Below, in pieces: positions 18,919 through 27,777 of a stretch of 64,000 nt of DNA; position 1 is the stretch's first letter, and each line of letters starts with the position of its first letter. The stretch is from the NCBI RefSeq assembly GCF_013337045.2, contig NZ_CP118259.1, forward strand, positions 2,232,001-2,296,000. Direction: 5' to 3'. The notes under the pieces are model-generated. The model was not told the origin of the DNA and searched no databases. It was given only the letters and a program-made list of their open reading frames with translations. Source of the stretch: Agrobacterium vitis. GTDB lineage: Bacteria; Pseudomonadota; Alphaproteobacteria; Rhizobiales; Rhizobiaceae. The translations under genes and the position numbers were made by a program.

Positions 18919-19618
18919 GGTCAAACCATCCTCTTCGCATCGCCTGCGACAAACCGTTGGAGCGCCATGGGTCACTCTCACCCGCAAAGGACGCTCGATC
19001 ACTTTTCATCCGCCGCAATACCCGTTCAACGAGCAGGTCCTACGGCAGCGGTCCCCCTGACGGCATCCATGACGCCACAAAATCGCCATAGATTCTCCGC
19101 CTCCAAGTCAATTTCTATGCGCGCTGGTGAAATCTGTCCAGTGTTCAACCGCATCAGAGGCAACATGTCGCGGAAAACTTTAGGAAAACCAGGGATAAAA
19201 ATTCCCCTGCAATTGCAGGGATTTGCGCTTTATCAAGAGCCAGGACACGAGAAGAGCCCGGTTTTTCACGCTTTTGACTGCAAACCTGATTTGAAAAAAG
19301 TCAAGACTTGTGCAATGCGCAAGTGACTGTTGCGCTGCAAAATTTTCGTGATCCGCATGTGTAATCGTTGTGAGTTGACCTCGGGATTTTGGCAGTCTCG
19401 TTATGAAGCCCAAAGGTGCAGGCTTGATTGCAGGATATTGTCTTTTCGGAAATCAGGTTCCGTGCCATCTGACAGGCCGTATGCATGGCGATTGAAGCAT
19501 GGGACGACAACCGGAACCGGCTTGAAGATAAAATCATGCAACAAATAGAAAGTGTTATAGAAGCGCAGTCGACACCCTATAGGCTGCATAACACTGCAAT
19601 CCCGCAAAAGGCAAGAAG
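18919..19618. other. Intergenic region upstream of petA with a 16-bp palindrome
   Basis: About 700 bp without a convincing gene; several short frames exist but none has a ribosome site and recognisable content. A perfect palindrome CCCTGCAATTGCAGGG stands at 19205-19220, ~290 bp upstream of petA and ~400 bp before the next gene. The petABC promoter must lie here. The part from ~19150 to 19560 is AT-richer than the flanks. Confidence 0.45.
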
Positions 19619-20560
19619 ATGAAATCGATGCTGCTGCACATCATGGCAACCCTGCTCGTGCTTGCCCTTGGCGTCTTTGCCCTGCGTTACACGACCAGTT
19701 TCTGGGGTGCGGGGGTGATCTATAGCCTTCAGCTGCACGCCGGGCTGGCCATGTTGCTCATGGCGCTGTTCTGCCTGGCGCTGCGCCCCGGCCTGTTCAC
19801 CATGACCCTTCTGGCCGCCACACTGTTCATCGCCGGTCATGCCGTCTGGATGATCTGGGCCACCCTGCCGCAAACACCCCGGATTGATCTGGCGCGCATG
19901 CAGCCGTTCAGGGTCCTGTCCTTCAACGTGCTGGGCGACAACCTGGAAAACGGCGGTGCGATCACCGATTACATTCTCGAATCGGGGGCGGATGTCGCCT
20001 ATGTGATGGAGGCGGCCCCCGTTTCCCTGCATCTCGACCGGCTGGTGAAGACCTACCCTTATCGGATCGGCTGCGGCGAGCACACGCCGACCTGCGACCT
20101 GATGATCCTCTCGAAATATCCGCTTGATATGATCTATGTCGGCAATCTCAGCGATCTCAGGCGCGACCGGTTCGCCATGGCGAAAATCCACGTCGGCGGC
20201 ACCGCCTTGCATCTGGCAGCCGCCCATTTGAGCAAGCCCTATTTCGACGGCTACCACATGGAGGAACTGGGAGAGCTGGGCGACGTCTTGAGCGGCATCG
20301 ATGGCCCTCTCCTGCTGGCCGGTGATTTCAATGCCTCGACGCTGGCACCCGACATGCAGAAACTGCTGAAAGTCACCGGCATGACCACGACCGGGTTGGA
20401 GCCCGCCACATGGCCAATCATCGGCGGCGCCTTCGGCGTGCCAATCGACCATATTTTCATCCGCAGCCCGCTGATGGCGGCGAAGCTGTCACGCATTCCC
20501 TCGAATTTCGGCTCCAACCATTATGGACTGATCACCGATCTGCTGCTGCCGAAGGGGTGA
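19619..20560 (+). CDS. Endonuclease/exonuclease/phosphatase-family membrane protein
   Basis: 313 aa. The N-terminal ~85 residues form about three membrane helices (LLHIMATLLVLALGVFAL; GLAMLLMALFCLAL; LLAATLFIAGHAVWMIWA). From ~100 on is an EEP domain: FRVLSFNVLGDN, a catalytic LAAAHLSKPYF, LLAGDFNAST (GDFN motif), PIDHIFI and the closing GSNHYGL with the catalytic His. The EEP part should face the periplasm. Substrate unknown; relatives act on phosphodiesters, including lipids and nucleic acids. A single gene with ATG at 19619 just after an AAAAGGCAAGAAG stretch. Confidence 0.87.
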   Translation: MKSMLLHIMATLLVLALGVFALRYTTSFWGAGVIYSLQLHAGLAMLLMALFCLALRPGLFTMTLLAATLFIAGHAVWMIWATLPQTPRIDLARMQPFRVLSFNVLGDNLENGGAITDYILESGADVAYVMEAAPVSLHLDRLVKTYPYRIGCGEHTPTCDLMILSKYPLDMIYVGNLSDLRRDRFAMAKIHVGGTALHLAAAHLSKPYFDGYHMEELGELGDVLSGIDGPLLLAGDFNASTLAPDMQKLLKVTGMTTTGLEPATWPIIGGAFGVPIDHIFIRSPLMAAKLSRIPSNFGSNHYGLITDLLLPKG

Positions 20561-20745
20561 TGAAGCTCACGTCCGTCCGCATCCAGATTATCGAAAGGAC
20601 GACAGCCACAGAAGACATTGCACCCGCACTCTTCCGCATTTATCTTGCACGTCCATAATTTTGCACCCAATGCCCAAAGTCAGACATTTTCAATCCTAAT
20701 TATCGACATAGAGAATTGGCCGCCGACAAAAAAGGCCTTATCCAA

Positions 20746-21675
20746 ATGGCGCAAATATTTTTCTTTGTAATATTCACTTTGATTGGTGTGTTTGCCACTA
20801 GTTGGCAAGCTGAAGCAGAAGACAATCAAGTTTGGCAACCTTCGGGCGGCATTCAGCAAATTCCAATCTGGCCCCATGAAGCGCCAGACATGGAGACTAT
20901 TTCACTCCCACCAGAGAGTTTGAAACCGGGAAAGCAGACGATCCTTAACGTAACCCATCCAACAATGACTATTTACCCGCCTAAAGGTAAGAACAGCGGC
21001 ACTGCAATCGTGGTGTTTCCCGGCGGCGGGTTCCGTGTTCTGGCAATGGACCTGGAGGGTACCGAGATCTGCGATTGGATAACAGGCAACGGCATAACCT
21101 GTATTCTTCTCAAATATCGAGTGCCAGGAAGTGACGATTATTGGGACCCCGACTGCCATTGCCGGGTTATCCCAAAAATACGCCGAGCCCTTCAAGACGC
21201 ACAGCGCACGGTTCGCCTCGTCAGAGCGCGCTCGCAGACATTGAATATCGATCCACACAAAGTTGGCGTGATTGGATTTTCATCCGGCGGGTTTTTGGTC
21301 GCTGAAATAAGCAATATTTCGAAGCCCAATTACGTGCCCGTGGATGAAGCAGACAAGTTGAGCAGCCACCCGGACTTTGCTATCGCTGCATATCCGGGGC
21401 ATATGTGTTACGATTCCGGCCAACCTAGGCATTTAAATTTCGCGATCACGAAAGCGGCGCCGCCGACATTTCTCGTTCAAGCAAGCGACGACGACGTCGA
21501 TAACCCCTGCAATAGCAAGGTTTATGCGGATGGCCTCAAGAAAGCTGGCGTGCCCACCGAACTCCATATTTTTGATAGGGGAGGTCATGCGTTTGCGCTG
21601 CGAAAGCCTGATTTACCGGTAGGACAATGGCCTAATCTCGCAATCGTCTGGCTAAAGAAAGTGGGCATGTTGTGA
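20746..21675 (+). CDS. Secreted alpha/beta hydrolase (esterase/xylanase-esterase like)
   Basis: 309 aa from the ATG at 20746 (a TTG at 20716 is less likely). Residues 1-25 are a signal peptide ending AEA. An oxyanion-hole segment VVFPGGGFRVLAM is followed by the nucleophile elbow GVIGFSSGGFL. The probable acid is in QASDDDVDNP and the catalytic His in FDRGGHAFAL. The domain resembles BD-FAE/acetyl-xylan-esterase-type hydrolases, so an esterase acting on sugar esters is plausible. Codon use is AT-richer than in its neighbours, a hint of acquisition. Confidence 0.85.
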   Translation: MAQIFFFVIFTLIGVFATSWQAEAEDNQVWQPSGGIQQIPIWPHEAPDMETISLPPESLKPGKQTILNVTHPTMTIYPPKGKNSGTAIVVFPGGGFRVLAMDLEGTEICDWITGNGITCILLKYRVPGSDDYWDPDCHCRVIPKIRRALQDAQRTVRLVRARSQTLNIDPHKVGVIGFSSGGFLVAEISNISKPNYVPVDEADKLSSHPDFAIAAYPGHMCYDSGQPRHLNFAITKAAPPTFLVQASDDDVDNPCNSKVYADGLKKAGVPTELHIFDRGGHAFALRKPDLPVGQWPNLAIVWLKKVGML

Positions 21676-21764
21676 TAAGGGAATTGCCACTGGAAGAAGG
21701 TCCAGGGGGCGTTAGATAGCGGGTTCGTAATACAAAAATTACCTCGAATGAATCAGGCTGGTCC

Positions 21765-22013
21765 ATGTATGAGATAACGAAAACGAAGGGGTCTTTCACG
21801 AAAATGAGGACGCTTCGCTGGAGGCTGGCGATTACCTTTTTAAAGATCGTTTTCCGAAAGGAAGAAAGACTAATCTATTCTCTCAAGGCGCTTGGAATGA
21901 GTGATCTCTTCTGCGTGCGGGCTCTCGAATTCGCTTATCATCTGGACAATCACTCAGCGAGCATGCTGATCGGCAAGTTCATTGCTAATCCATTTACTGA
22001 ACCTAAAATCTGA
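21765..22013 (+). CDS. Possible small hypothetical protein
   Basis: 82-aa frame with ATG at 21765 (alternative ATG at 21804). The composition is plausible for a helical protein (RLIYSLKALGMSDLFCVRAL). No family is recognised and no strong ribosome site is seen. It lies in the AT-richer stretch behind the hydrolase gene and before the minus-strand ABC transporter. It may be spurious or the remnant of a larger gene. Confidence 0.3.
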   Translation: MYEITKTKGSFTKMRTLRWRLAITFLKIVFRKEERLIYSLKALGMSDLFCVRALEFAYHLDNHSASMLIGKFIANPFTEPKI

Positions 22014-22068
22014 GCCGTCCTTCCGGGTCGGAGTTCATTATTCCGCTCGCATGCAACGCTTATGATCA

Positions 22069-23946
22069 TTATTCCGCCGCCCGATCCGCCTCCTCACCGC
22101 CAATAAATCCCCCCGATTGGCGCGCCCAAAGCTCGGCGTAGAGCCCGCCCCGCTCCACCAGTTCGTCATGGCTGCCCTCTTCGATGATCCGACCCTGGTC
22201 GATCACCACGAGGCGGTCGAGGCTGGCGATGGTGGAGAGGCGGTGGGCGATGGCGAGCACGGTTTTGCCGGTCATCAGCTGTTCCAGATTGGACTGGATG
22301 GCGGCTTCCACTTCCGAATCGAGCGCCGAGGTCGCCTCGTCCAGCACCAGGATCGGCGCATCCTTCAGCATCACCCGGGCGATGGCGATCCGCTGGCGCT
22401 GGCCGCCGGAAAGTTTCACGCCGCGTTCGCCGACATGGACGTCAAAGCCGGTGCGGCCGCGCTGATCGACCAGTTTTTCGATAAAGCCCAGCGCCTCGGC
22501 CTGATCGGCGGCGGCGCGCAGTTGCTCTTCGCTCGCCTCATCGCGGCCAAACAGGATGTTGTCACGGATCGAGCGGTGCAGCAGGGCTGTATCCTGGGTC
22601 ACCATGCCGATCTTGCCCCGCAGGCTTTCCTGCGTCACCGCGCGCAGATCCTGACCATCGATCCGGATCGCGCCGCCCTCGACATCGTAGAACCGCAGCA
22701 GAAGGTTGACCAGCGTGGTCTTGCCAGCCCCGGAGCGCCCGACAATGCCGACTTTCTCGCCGGGCTTGATGGTCAGCGACAGATGATCGATGGCCCCCTT
22801 CTGCTTGCCATAATGGAAAGACACATCCTCAAAGCGGATTTCCGGACCGGTGACAGCGAGCACTTTGGCATCGGGCCGGTCCTTCAGGCCGATGGGCTGG
22901 GAAATCATCTCGGCGGCGTTCTGGATCGTGCCGATATTGCGCATCATACCGTTCAACTGGGTCATCATCCGGTTTAGCAGCATGCTGAGGCGCAGAACGA
23001 GGCCAAGGGTAAACGCCATGCCACCCGCCGTCATCGCCCCTGAAAACCACCGGTCGATGCAGACGGCGGCAATCATCAGGATCATACCGCCCGACAGCAG
23101 TGCCAGCGAGGCGCGCACCCCGGTGATCAGCCGGGTAAAGGGTGCCTGTGCCGCCTGGAACCGCTCGAACCCGGCGCGGATGTAATGATCGTTCTGCCGT
23201 TCGCGGGCAAACAATTTCAGGGTCTGGATATTCGCATAGCTATCCACCAGCCTGCCGGTCAGCGCCGAACCTGCTTCGGCTGTGTCACGGGCATGGCGGC
23301 GGATGCGCGGTACGAAATAGCGGGCCAGCACAGCGAAAACCAGCACCCATACGGCGATGATCGCCGCCAGCACCCAGTCCAGTTGCGCCAAAAGCGCCAT
23401 GGTGGAAATCGTATAGATCACCATGAACCAGGCGACTTGCAACAGCGACGTCAGGAGATCGCCCGTTGCCTGCCCGCCCGCCCAGACCTTGGTGGCAATC
23501 CGCCCGGCAAAATCATTATGGAAGAAGTTCAGCGATTGGCGCGCGACATGCACATGGCTTTGCCAGCGCACCAGATTGAGGAAATTCAGCACCACGACCT
23601 GTTCTTCGACCAGCGCGCTCAGCGTGATCACCGCAAATCGCACGAAGACGACAACGGCGGCAATGCCCAGCAGTTCAAGCCCATGCGCACCGAGCAGCCC
23701 CTGCCAGCCTGCCGCTTTGGGGACGGTATCGATCAGATCCACCAGCCGCCCGACAAACCAGAACATGCTGGCTTCCATGACCGCCACCGCGCCACCAAAT
23801 ATCGCCATGGCAAAAAATGCCCACTTGGCTTGGCGCACGTAAAACCACACGAAAGCCGTGGTGCCGCGCGGTGGGCAAAGATCCGCACGCTCGGTAAAGG
23901 GATCGACCCAGCGTTCGAATAGACGGATGACGGCGGCAATCAGCAT
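22069..23946 (-). CDS. ABC exporter, fused membrane and ATPase domains (first of two paralogues)
   Basis: 626 aa from the ATG at 23946. Residues ~40-340 form six membrane helices (WAFFAMAIFGGAVAVMEASM and following), and ~370-610 the nucleotide-binding domain. Motifs: Walker A GRSGAGKTTLVN, signature LSGGQRQRIAIARV, Walker B ILVLDEATSALDS, H-loop AHRLST; all are complete, so a homodimeric exporter is possible. A second, clearly related exporter (24728-26587) lies upstream on the same strand with an opposite-facing AAC(6')-like gene between. Substrate unknown; the class includes multidrug and lipid flippases. Confidence 0.92.
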   Translation of the reverse strand: MLIAAVIRLFERWVDPFTERADLCPPRGTTAFVWFYVRQAKWAFFAMAIFGGAVAVMEASMFWFVGRLVDLIDTVPKAAGWQGLLGAHGLELLGIAAVVVFVRFAVITLSALVEEQVVVLNFLNLVRWQSHVHVARQSLNFFHNDFAGRIATKVWAGGQATGDLLTSLLQVAWFMVIYTISTMALLAQLDWVLAAIIAVWVLVFAVLARYFVPRIRRHARDTAEAGSALTGRLVDSYANIQTLKLFARERQNDHYIRAGFERFQAAQAPFTRLITGVRASLALLSGGMILMIAAVCIDRWFSGAMTAGGMAFTLGLVLRLSMLLNRMMTQLNGMMRNIGTIQNAAEMISQPIGLKDRPDAKVLAVTGPEIRFEDVSFHYGKQKGAIDHLSLTIKPGEKVGIVGRSGAGKTTLVNLLLRFYDVEGGAIRIDGQDLRAVTQESLRGKIGMVTQDTALLHRSIRDNILFGRDEASEEQLRAAADQAEALGFIEKLVDQRGRTGFDVHVGERGVKLSGGQRQRIAIARVMLKDAPILVLDEATSALDSEVEAAIQSNLEQLMTGKTVLAIAHRLSTIASLDRLVVIDQGRIIEEGSHDELVERGGLYAELWARQSGGFIGGEEADRAAE

Positions 23947-24130
23947 GGAGCGGGACCTCGATAGAGCCGAACGGGACGAGTCGGTTCTCTCGCAAACTAG
24001 GGCTATTGCGGACCGGGACAAAGGTGCTGATGTCGATTGGCCGGTTATATTTGCGTGATCAGGATGGTAACACCCTGGTTGCCGTGACACCTGTACGTCG
24101 AGCCGAAATCGCCCTGAAGGGAACCCCAAT

Positions 24131-24583
24131 ATGAAGTTGATTGTTGAGATTGGGACGATAAAAGATGTTGAGCCGTGGGCGCAGCTTCGTACCGCGCTCT
24201 GGCCGCATCACACACTTGAAGATCATCGCGCTGAATTGGTCCGAACGTTTCTCTCGGAAAATGGAAAAGCCATCGCGTTTATCGCCCGAAACACCGCGAA
24301 TGAAGCGGTCGGCTTTGCTGAGGCCAGCTTGCGACATGATTATGTGAATGGATGCAGCAGTTCGCCCGTTCTATTCCTCGAAGGAATTTATGTCTGGCCC
24401 GCTGACAGGCGACAAGGGATTGCAGGATTGCTTTGCAATGCCGTTGCCGAATGGGGAAAGTCGCTTGGATGTGTTGAATTTGGCTCTGACGCGCCGCTAG
24501 ACAATTCAGCCAGCCATGCGCTCCATACCGCTTTGGGCTTTGAGGAGACACAGCGCGTCGTCGTCTTCCGAAAGCCGTTATAG
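24131..24583 (+). CDS. AAC(6')-I-like aminoglycoside N-acetyltransferase (GNAT)
   Basis: 150 aa. It has the sequence pattern of the AAC(6')-I branch that includes the Serratia AAC(6')-Ic type: LRTALWP, DHRAEL, ASLRHDYVNG followed by SSPVLFLEGIYV, the acetyl-CoA loop RRQGIAG, GCVEFGSDA, and ALGFEETQRVVVFRK at the end. Such enzymes acetylate the 6'-amino group of aminoglycosides; chromosomal copies may have other natural roles. It lies between two ABC exporters that run in the opposite direction. The assignment is by remembered motifs, not by search. Confidence 0.78.
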   Translation: MKLIVEIGTIKDVEPWAQLRTALWPHHTLEDHRAELVRTFLSENGKAIAFIARNTANEAVGFAEASLRHDYVNGCSSSPVLFLEGIYVWPADRRQGIAGLLCNAVAEWGKSLGCVEFGSDAPLDNSASHALHTALGFEETQRVVVFRKPL

Positions 24584-24727
24584 GCCCGTATAGCTTTTCA
24601 ACCAGGATCTGCCGCCAGATCCATGCCATCACCTTCATTCAAGACAGTCAGCCGTATCAGATGCTCGACACAAGGCCGAGCATGACGCCGGAAATGAGAG
24701 CGGCTGCCAGCAAACAAAGACGGCGGA

Positions 24728-26587
24728 TCACTCCGCCGCCGTTTCCTGCACCTCGTTGGCCTCGTCGGCCAAAAACCCGCCAGACTGGCGGTTCCATAGA
24801 TCGGCATAGACGCCGCTCTGGCTGGCGAGCTGGTGATGGGTGCCGGTCTCGATGATCCGGCCCTTGTCCAGCACCACGAGACGGTCCATTTCGGTCAAGG
24901 TCGAGAGGCGATGGGCGATGGCGATCACCGTCTTGCCCTCCATCAAGGCAAACAAGCTCTCCTGAATGGCGGCCTCTACCTCAGAGTCAAGCGCAGAGGT
25001 CGCCTCGTCCAGCACCAGGATTGGCGCATTTTTCAGGAAGACCCGGGCGATGGCAATCCGCTGGCGCTGACCGCCTGACAGTTTCACGCCCCGCTCACCC
25101 ACCTGCGCATCCAGACCAACCCGGCCTTGCATATCGACGAGGTTCTCGATGAAGTCCCAGGCATTGGCGCGTTTTGCCGCCTCGACCACTTCGGCATCGC
25201 TGGCATCCGGGCGGCCATAGGCGATGTTGTCGCGGATCGAGCGGTGCAGCAGCGAGGTATCCTGCGTGACGACGCCGATCTGGCCGCGCAGGCTATCCTG
25301 GGTCACCGACCCGATATCCTGCCCGTCGATGGTGACGTGGCCCTTTTCGACATCGTAGAACCGCAGCAGCAGGTTCATCAGCGTCGTCTTGCCAGCGCCG
25401 GAGCGGCCAACCAGCCCGACCTTTTCGCCAGCCTTTATGATCAGCGAGAAATCGTCGATCACGCCGCGCGACTTGCCATAATGGAAGCGAACTTTGTCAT
25501 AGACGATTTCGCCCTTCGGCACGGTCAGTGGCTTTGCATCGGGCTTGTCGGTAATGTCATGGGGCTTGGTCATCATGTCCATGCCGTCATAGACGGTGCC
25601 GATATTTTCAAACAGCGCCGAGACTTCCCACATCACCCATTGCGACATGCTGTTGACCCGCATGGCAAGCCCGATGGCAATGGCGATAGCGCCGACCTGG
25701 ATGGAGGCCGTCAGCCACAGCCAAACGGAGAGCGTGCCGATCATGAAGATGACCGTGCAATTGTTGAGATAGACCAGAACCTGGAACAGCGTCACCTTGC
25801 GCATCTGCGCATGCACGGATTGCAGGAATTCGTCCATCGCACCCTTGGCATAGTCCTCCTCCCGCCTGGTATGGGAGAACAGCTTGACCGTGGCGATATT
25901 GGTATAGCTGTCAACGATCCGCCCGGTCATGGTCGAGCGGGTATCGGCCTGGAGTGCGGCAATCTTGCGCAGCCTGGGCACGTAATAGGTGACGATCGAG
26001 ATATAGATGCCCAGCCAGACCAGCATCGGCACCAGCAGACGCAGGTCGGCGGAGGCAATCACCACCAGCATCGAGATGAAATAGGTGATGACATAGACAA
26101 AGACATCCAGCACCTTGACCACGGTTTCGCGCACCGCCAGCGAGGTCTGCATGACCTTGGTCGAGACCCGGCCAGAAAACTCATTGGCGAAAAACGTCAT
26201 GGAATGGTTAAGCAGAAAGCGATGCATCTGCCAGCGGGCGATCATCGGGAAATTGCCCAGCAGCGTCTGATGCACGATCAGTGAATTGATCGTGGCAATG
26301 CCCGGCAGAAACACCAGGACCAAGGCCCCCATGCCCACCAGCCGCCAGCCCTCGGTTTGCAGGAACGTATCGCGGTTGGCATGGGAGAGCCAGGTGACGA
26401 TATCGCCGAGAAACTGGAAGAGCATCACCTCGCCCACCGCAATCAGCATCACCAGCACGGCCATCAGCGCCAGCCAGCCGGCAGCGGGCCTGGTATAATG
26501 CCAGATGAAGCGGAACAGGCCCTTGGGCGGCAGGCTGGGTTGCTCGACCGGATAGGGATTGAGTTGGCGTTCGAACCAGGTAAACAT
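24728..26587 (-). CDS. ABC exporter, fused membrane and ATPase domains (second of two paralogues)
   Basis: 619 aa. The membrane part spans ~30-330 (WLALMAVLVMLIAVGEVMLF and following) and the ATPase ~360-600 with Walker A GRSGAGKTTLMN, LSGGQRQRIAIARV, LVLDEATSALDS and AHRLST. It is very similar to the other exporter in this region, including DIVTWLSH-type loops and the RQSGGF end, so the two arose by duplication. Both keep all catalytic residues. They may act separately or as a heterodimer. Substrate unknown. Confidence 0.92.
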   Translation of the reverse strand: MFTWFERQLNPYPVEQPSLPPKGLFRFIWHYTRPAAGWLALMAVLVMLIAVGEVMLFQFLGDIVTWLSHANRDTFLQTEGWRLVGMGALVLVFLPGIATINSLIVHQTLLGNFPMIARWQMHRFLLNHSMTFFANEFSGRVSTKVMQTSLAVRETVVKVLDVFVYVITYFISMLVVIASADLRLLVPMLVWLGIYISIVTYYVPRLRKIAALQADTRSTMTGRIVDSYTNIATVKLFSHTRREEDYAKGAMDEFLQSVHAQMRKVTLFQVLVYLNNCTVIFMIGTLSVWLWLTASIQVGAIAIAIGLAMRVNSMSQWVMWEVSALFENIGTVYDGMDMMTKPHDITDKPDAKPLTVPKGEIVYDKVRFHYGKSRGVIDDFSLIIKAGEKVGLVGRSGAGKTTLMNLLLRFYDVEKGHVTIDGQDIGSVTQDSLRGQIGVVTQDTSLLHRSIRDNIAYGRPDASDAEVVEAAKRANAWDFIENLVDMQGRVGLDAQVGERGVKLSGGQRQRIAIARVFLKNAPILVLDEATSALDSEVEAAIQESLFALMEGKTVIAIAHRLSTLTEMDRLVVLDKGRIIETGTHHQLASQSGVYADLWNRQSGGFLADEANEVQETAAE

Positions 26588-27053
26588 CTTCAGTCTCCAT
26601 CAGCTTGCCGGACCGATATAGCGCGTATCGCGGCAAAGCAACCGGGATATGGCAAGCTCAATCGGTAAACGGCGGCCAACCGCGAAAGGGCCAGCCGATT
26701 GGCGGCATGACCGCCTGACTGCAAAGGTTCAGGCGAAATCAGCCATGGGATTGAGAAAGACATCGCCTCTTGCAAAGATTGCAGATCAGGCAAGAGCGCA
26801 GTTCAGGCGATGGCGTTTCGACAGGTTAAGGAAAAGTCGAGAGGGCTCAGCGCTGACGGAGAATTCGTGCAGCGGGGTGGCGCATCCAGTGGATATCGGT
26901 CATGCGTGCCTCCCTGTCTCGAGTAAAGATGCACTTTCAATAAAGACGCAGCGGGAAATTGAAAAGTCGCAATCGGAACGGCACCCTGTTTTGCGGTCGC
27001 ACTGTTGCCCATCGACAACAGACAGGCCGCAGCGAAGCCGATATTCAAACGCC
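26588..27053. other. Intergenic region between the ABC exporter and trmL
   Basis: 466 bp. It holds the divergent promoters of the exporter and trmL. The trmL reading frame stays open across it but the sequence is not conserved protein, so the ATG at 27054 is used. I see no RNA gene. Confidence 0.5.
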
Positions 27054-27539
27054 ATGACCAATAACATCACCGGCGTCTCCCCCTCCACGCTCCGCATCGC
27101 CCTTTACCAGCCGGATATTCCCGGCAATACCGGCACGATCCTGCGGCTCGCCGCCTGCCTGGGCCTGGGTGTCGATATTATCGAGCCTGCCGGTTTCGAC
27201 CTGTCGGACCGCAATCTGAAGCGGGCGGGAATGGACTATCTTGCCGCCGTCACCCTCACCCGGCATGTCAACTGGGTGCAATTTGAGGACTGGCGCAAGG
27301 AGAGCGGGCGGCGGCTGGTTCTGGCCTCCACCAAGGCGGCCATGCCCTATACCGATCTCGCCTTCCAGGCCGACGATATCCTGCTGTTTGGCCGCGAAAG
27401 CGCCGGTGTGCCTGACCATGTCCATGACGGCGCCGATGCCCGCATCCTGATCCCGATGGTCGAGAGCCAGCGTTCCATCAATGTCGCCATGTCGGCAGCG
27501 ATGATTGCCGGTGAGGCGCTGCGCCAGACGCGGCGCTGA
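27054..27539 (+). CDS. trmL: tRNA (cytidine(34)/uridine-2'-O)-methyltransferase TrmL
   Basis: 161 aa from the ATG at 27054. It is a SPOUT methyltransferase of minimal length: LYQPDIPGNTGTILRLAACL at the N-terminus, FGRESAGVPDHVHDGAD for the S-adenosylmethionine-binding knot, and RSINVAMSAAM near the end. It methylates the wobble nucleotide 34 of leucine tRNAs. The open frame extends 400 bp upstream, but that part has no family similarity. It is a single gene; palindromic sequence follows at 27581-27628. Confidence 0.95.
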   Translation: MTNNITGVSPSTLRIALYQPDIPGNTGTILRLAACLGLGVDIIEPAGFDLSDRNLKRAGMDYLAAVTLTRHVNWVQFEDWRKESGRRLVLASTKAAMPYTDLAFQADDILLFGRESAGVPDHVHDGADARILIPMVESQRSINVAMSAAMIAGEALRQTRR

Positions 27540-27580
27540 CCCCAAGAATTTCCTGATTTTCCAAACGTTTTCATCAGGAT

Positions 27581-27628
27581 AAGCGCCAGAGCGCTTCTGC
27601 ATGGACATTTGGCTTTGCGCAAAGCCAA
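27581..27628. repeat. Two palindromes behind trmL
   Basis: AAGCGC-CAGA-GCGCTT (27581-27596) is followed by the perfect 20-bp palindrome TTGGCTTTGCGCAAAGCCAA (27609-27628). No T-tract follows either. They could be a dispersed intergenic palindrome of the kind common in Rhizobiaceae, or operators for the next gene. Confidence 0.5.
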
Positions 27629-27777
27629 CCGGTTCAGCCTGTGCTATCCTTGAAGCTGGATTTGCAATCATGAGCCAATACAGCTTTTCCGTTAGTGCAA
27701 AAAAAATAAAGTAACAGTTGCTAATCGAATTGCGCGCCCATAAGTTGCAACGCAACAAACCACATGGGAGAAGACCA

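Noticed and set aside
19180..19413. 77-codon frame in the petA upstream region
   Set aside because: No ribosome site, no recognisable protein content, and overlaps the palindrome.
26649..27053. N-terminal extension of trmL
   Set aside because: Frame open by chance; residues are unlike TrmL, and the normal family start is at 27054.
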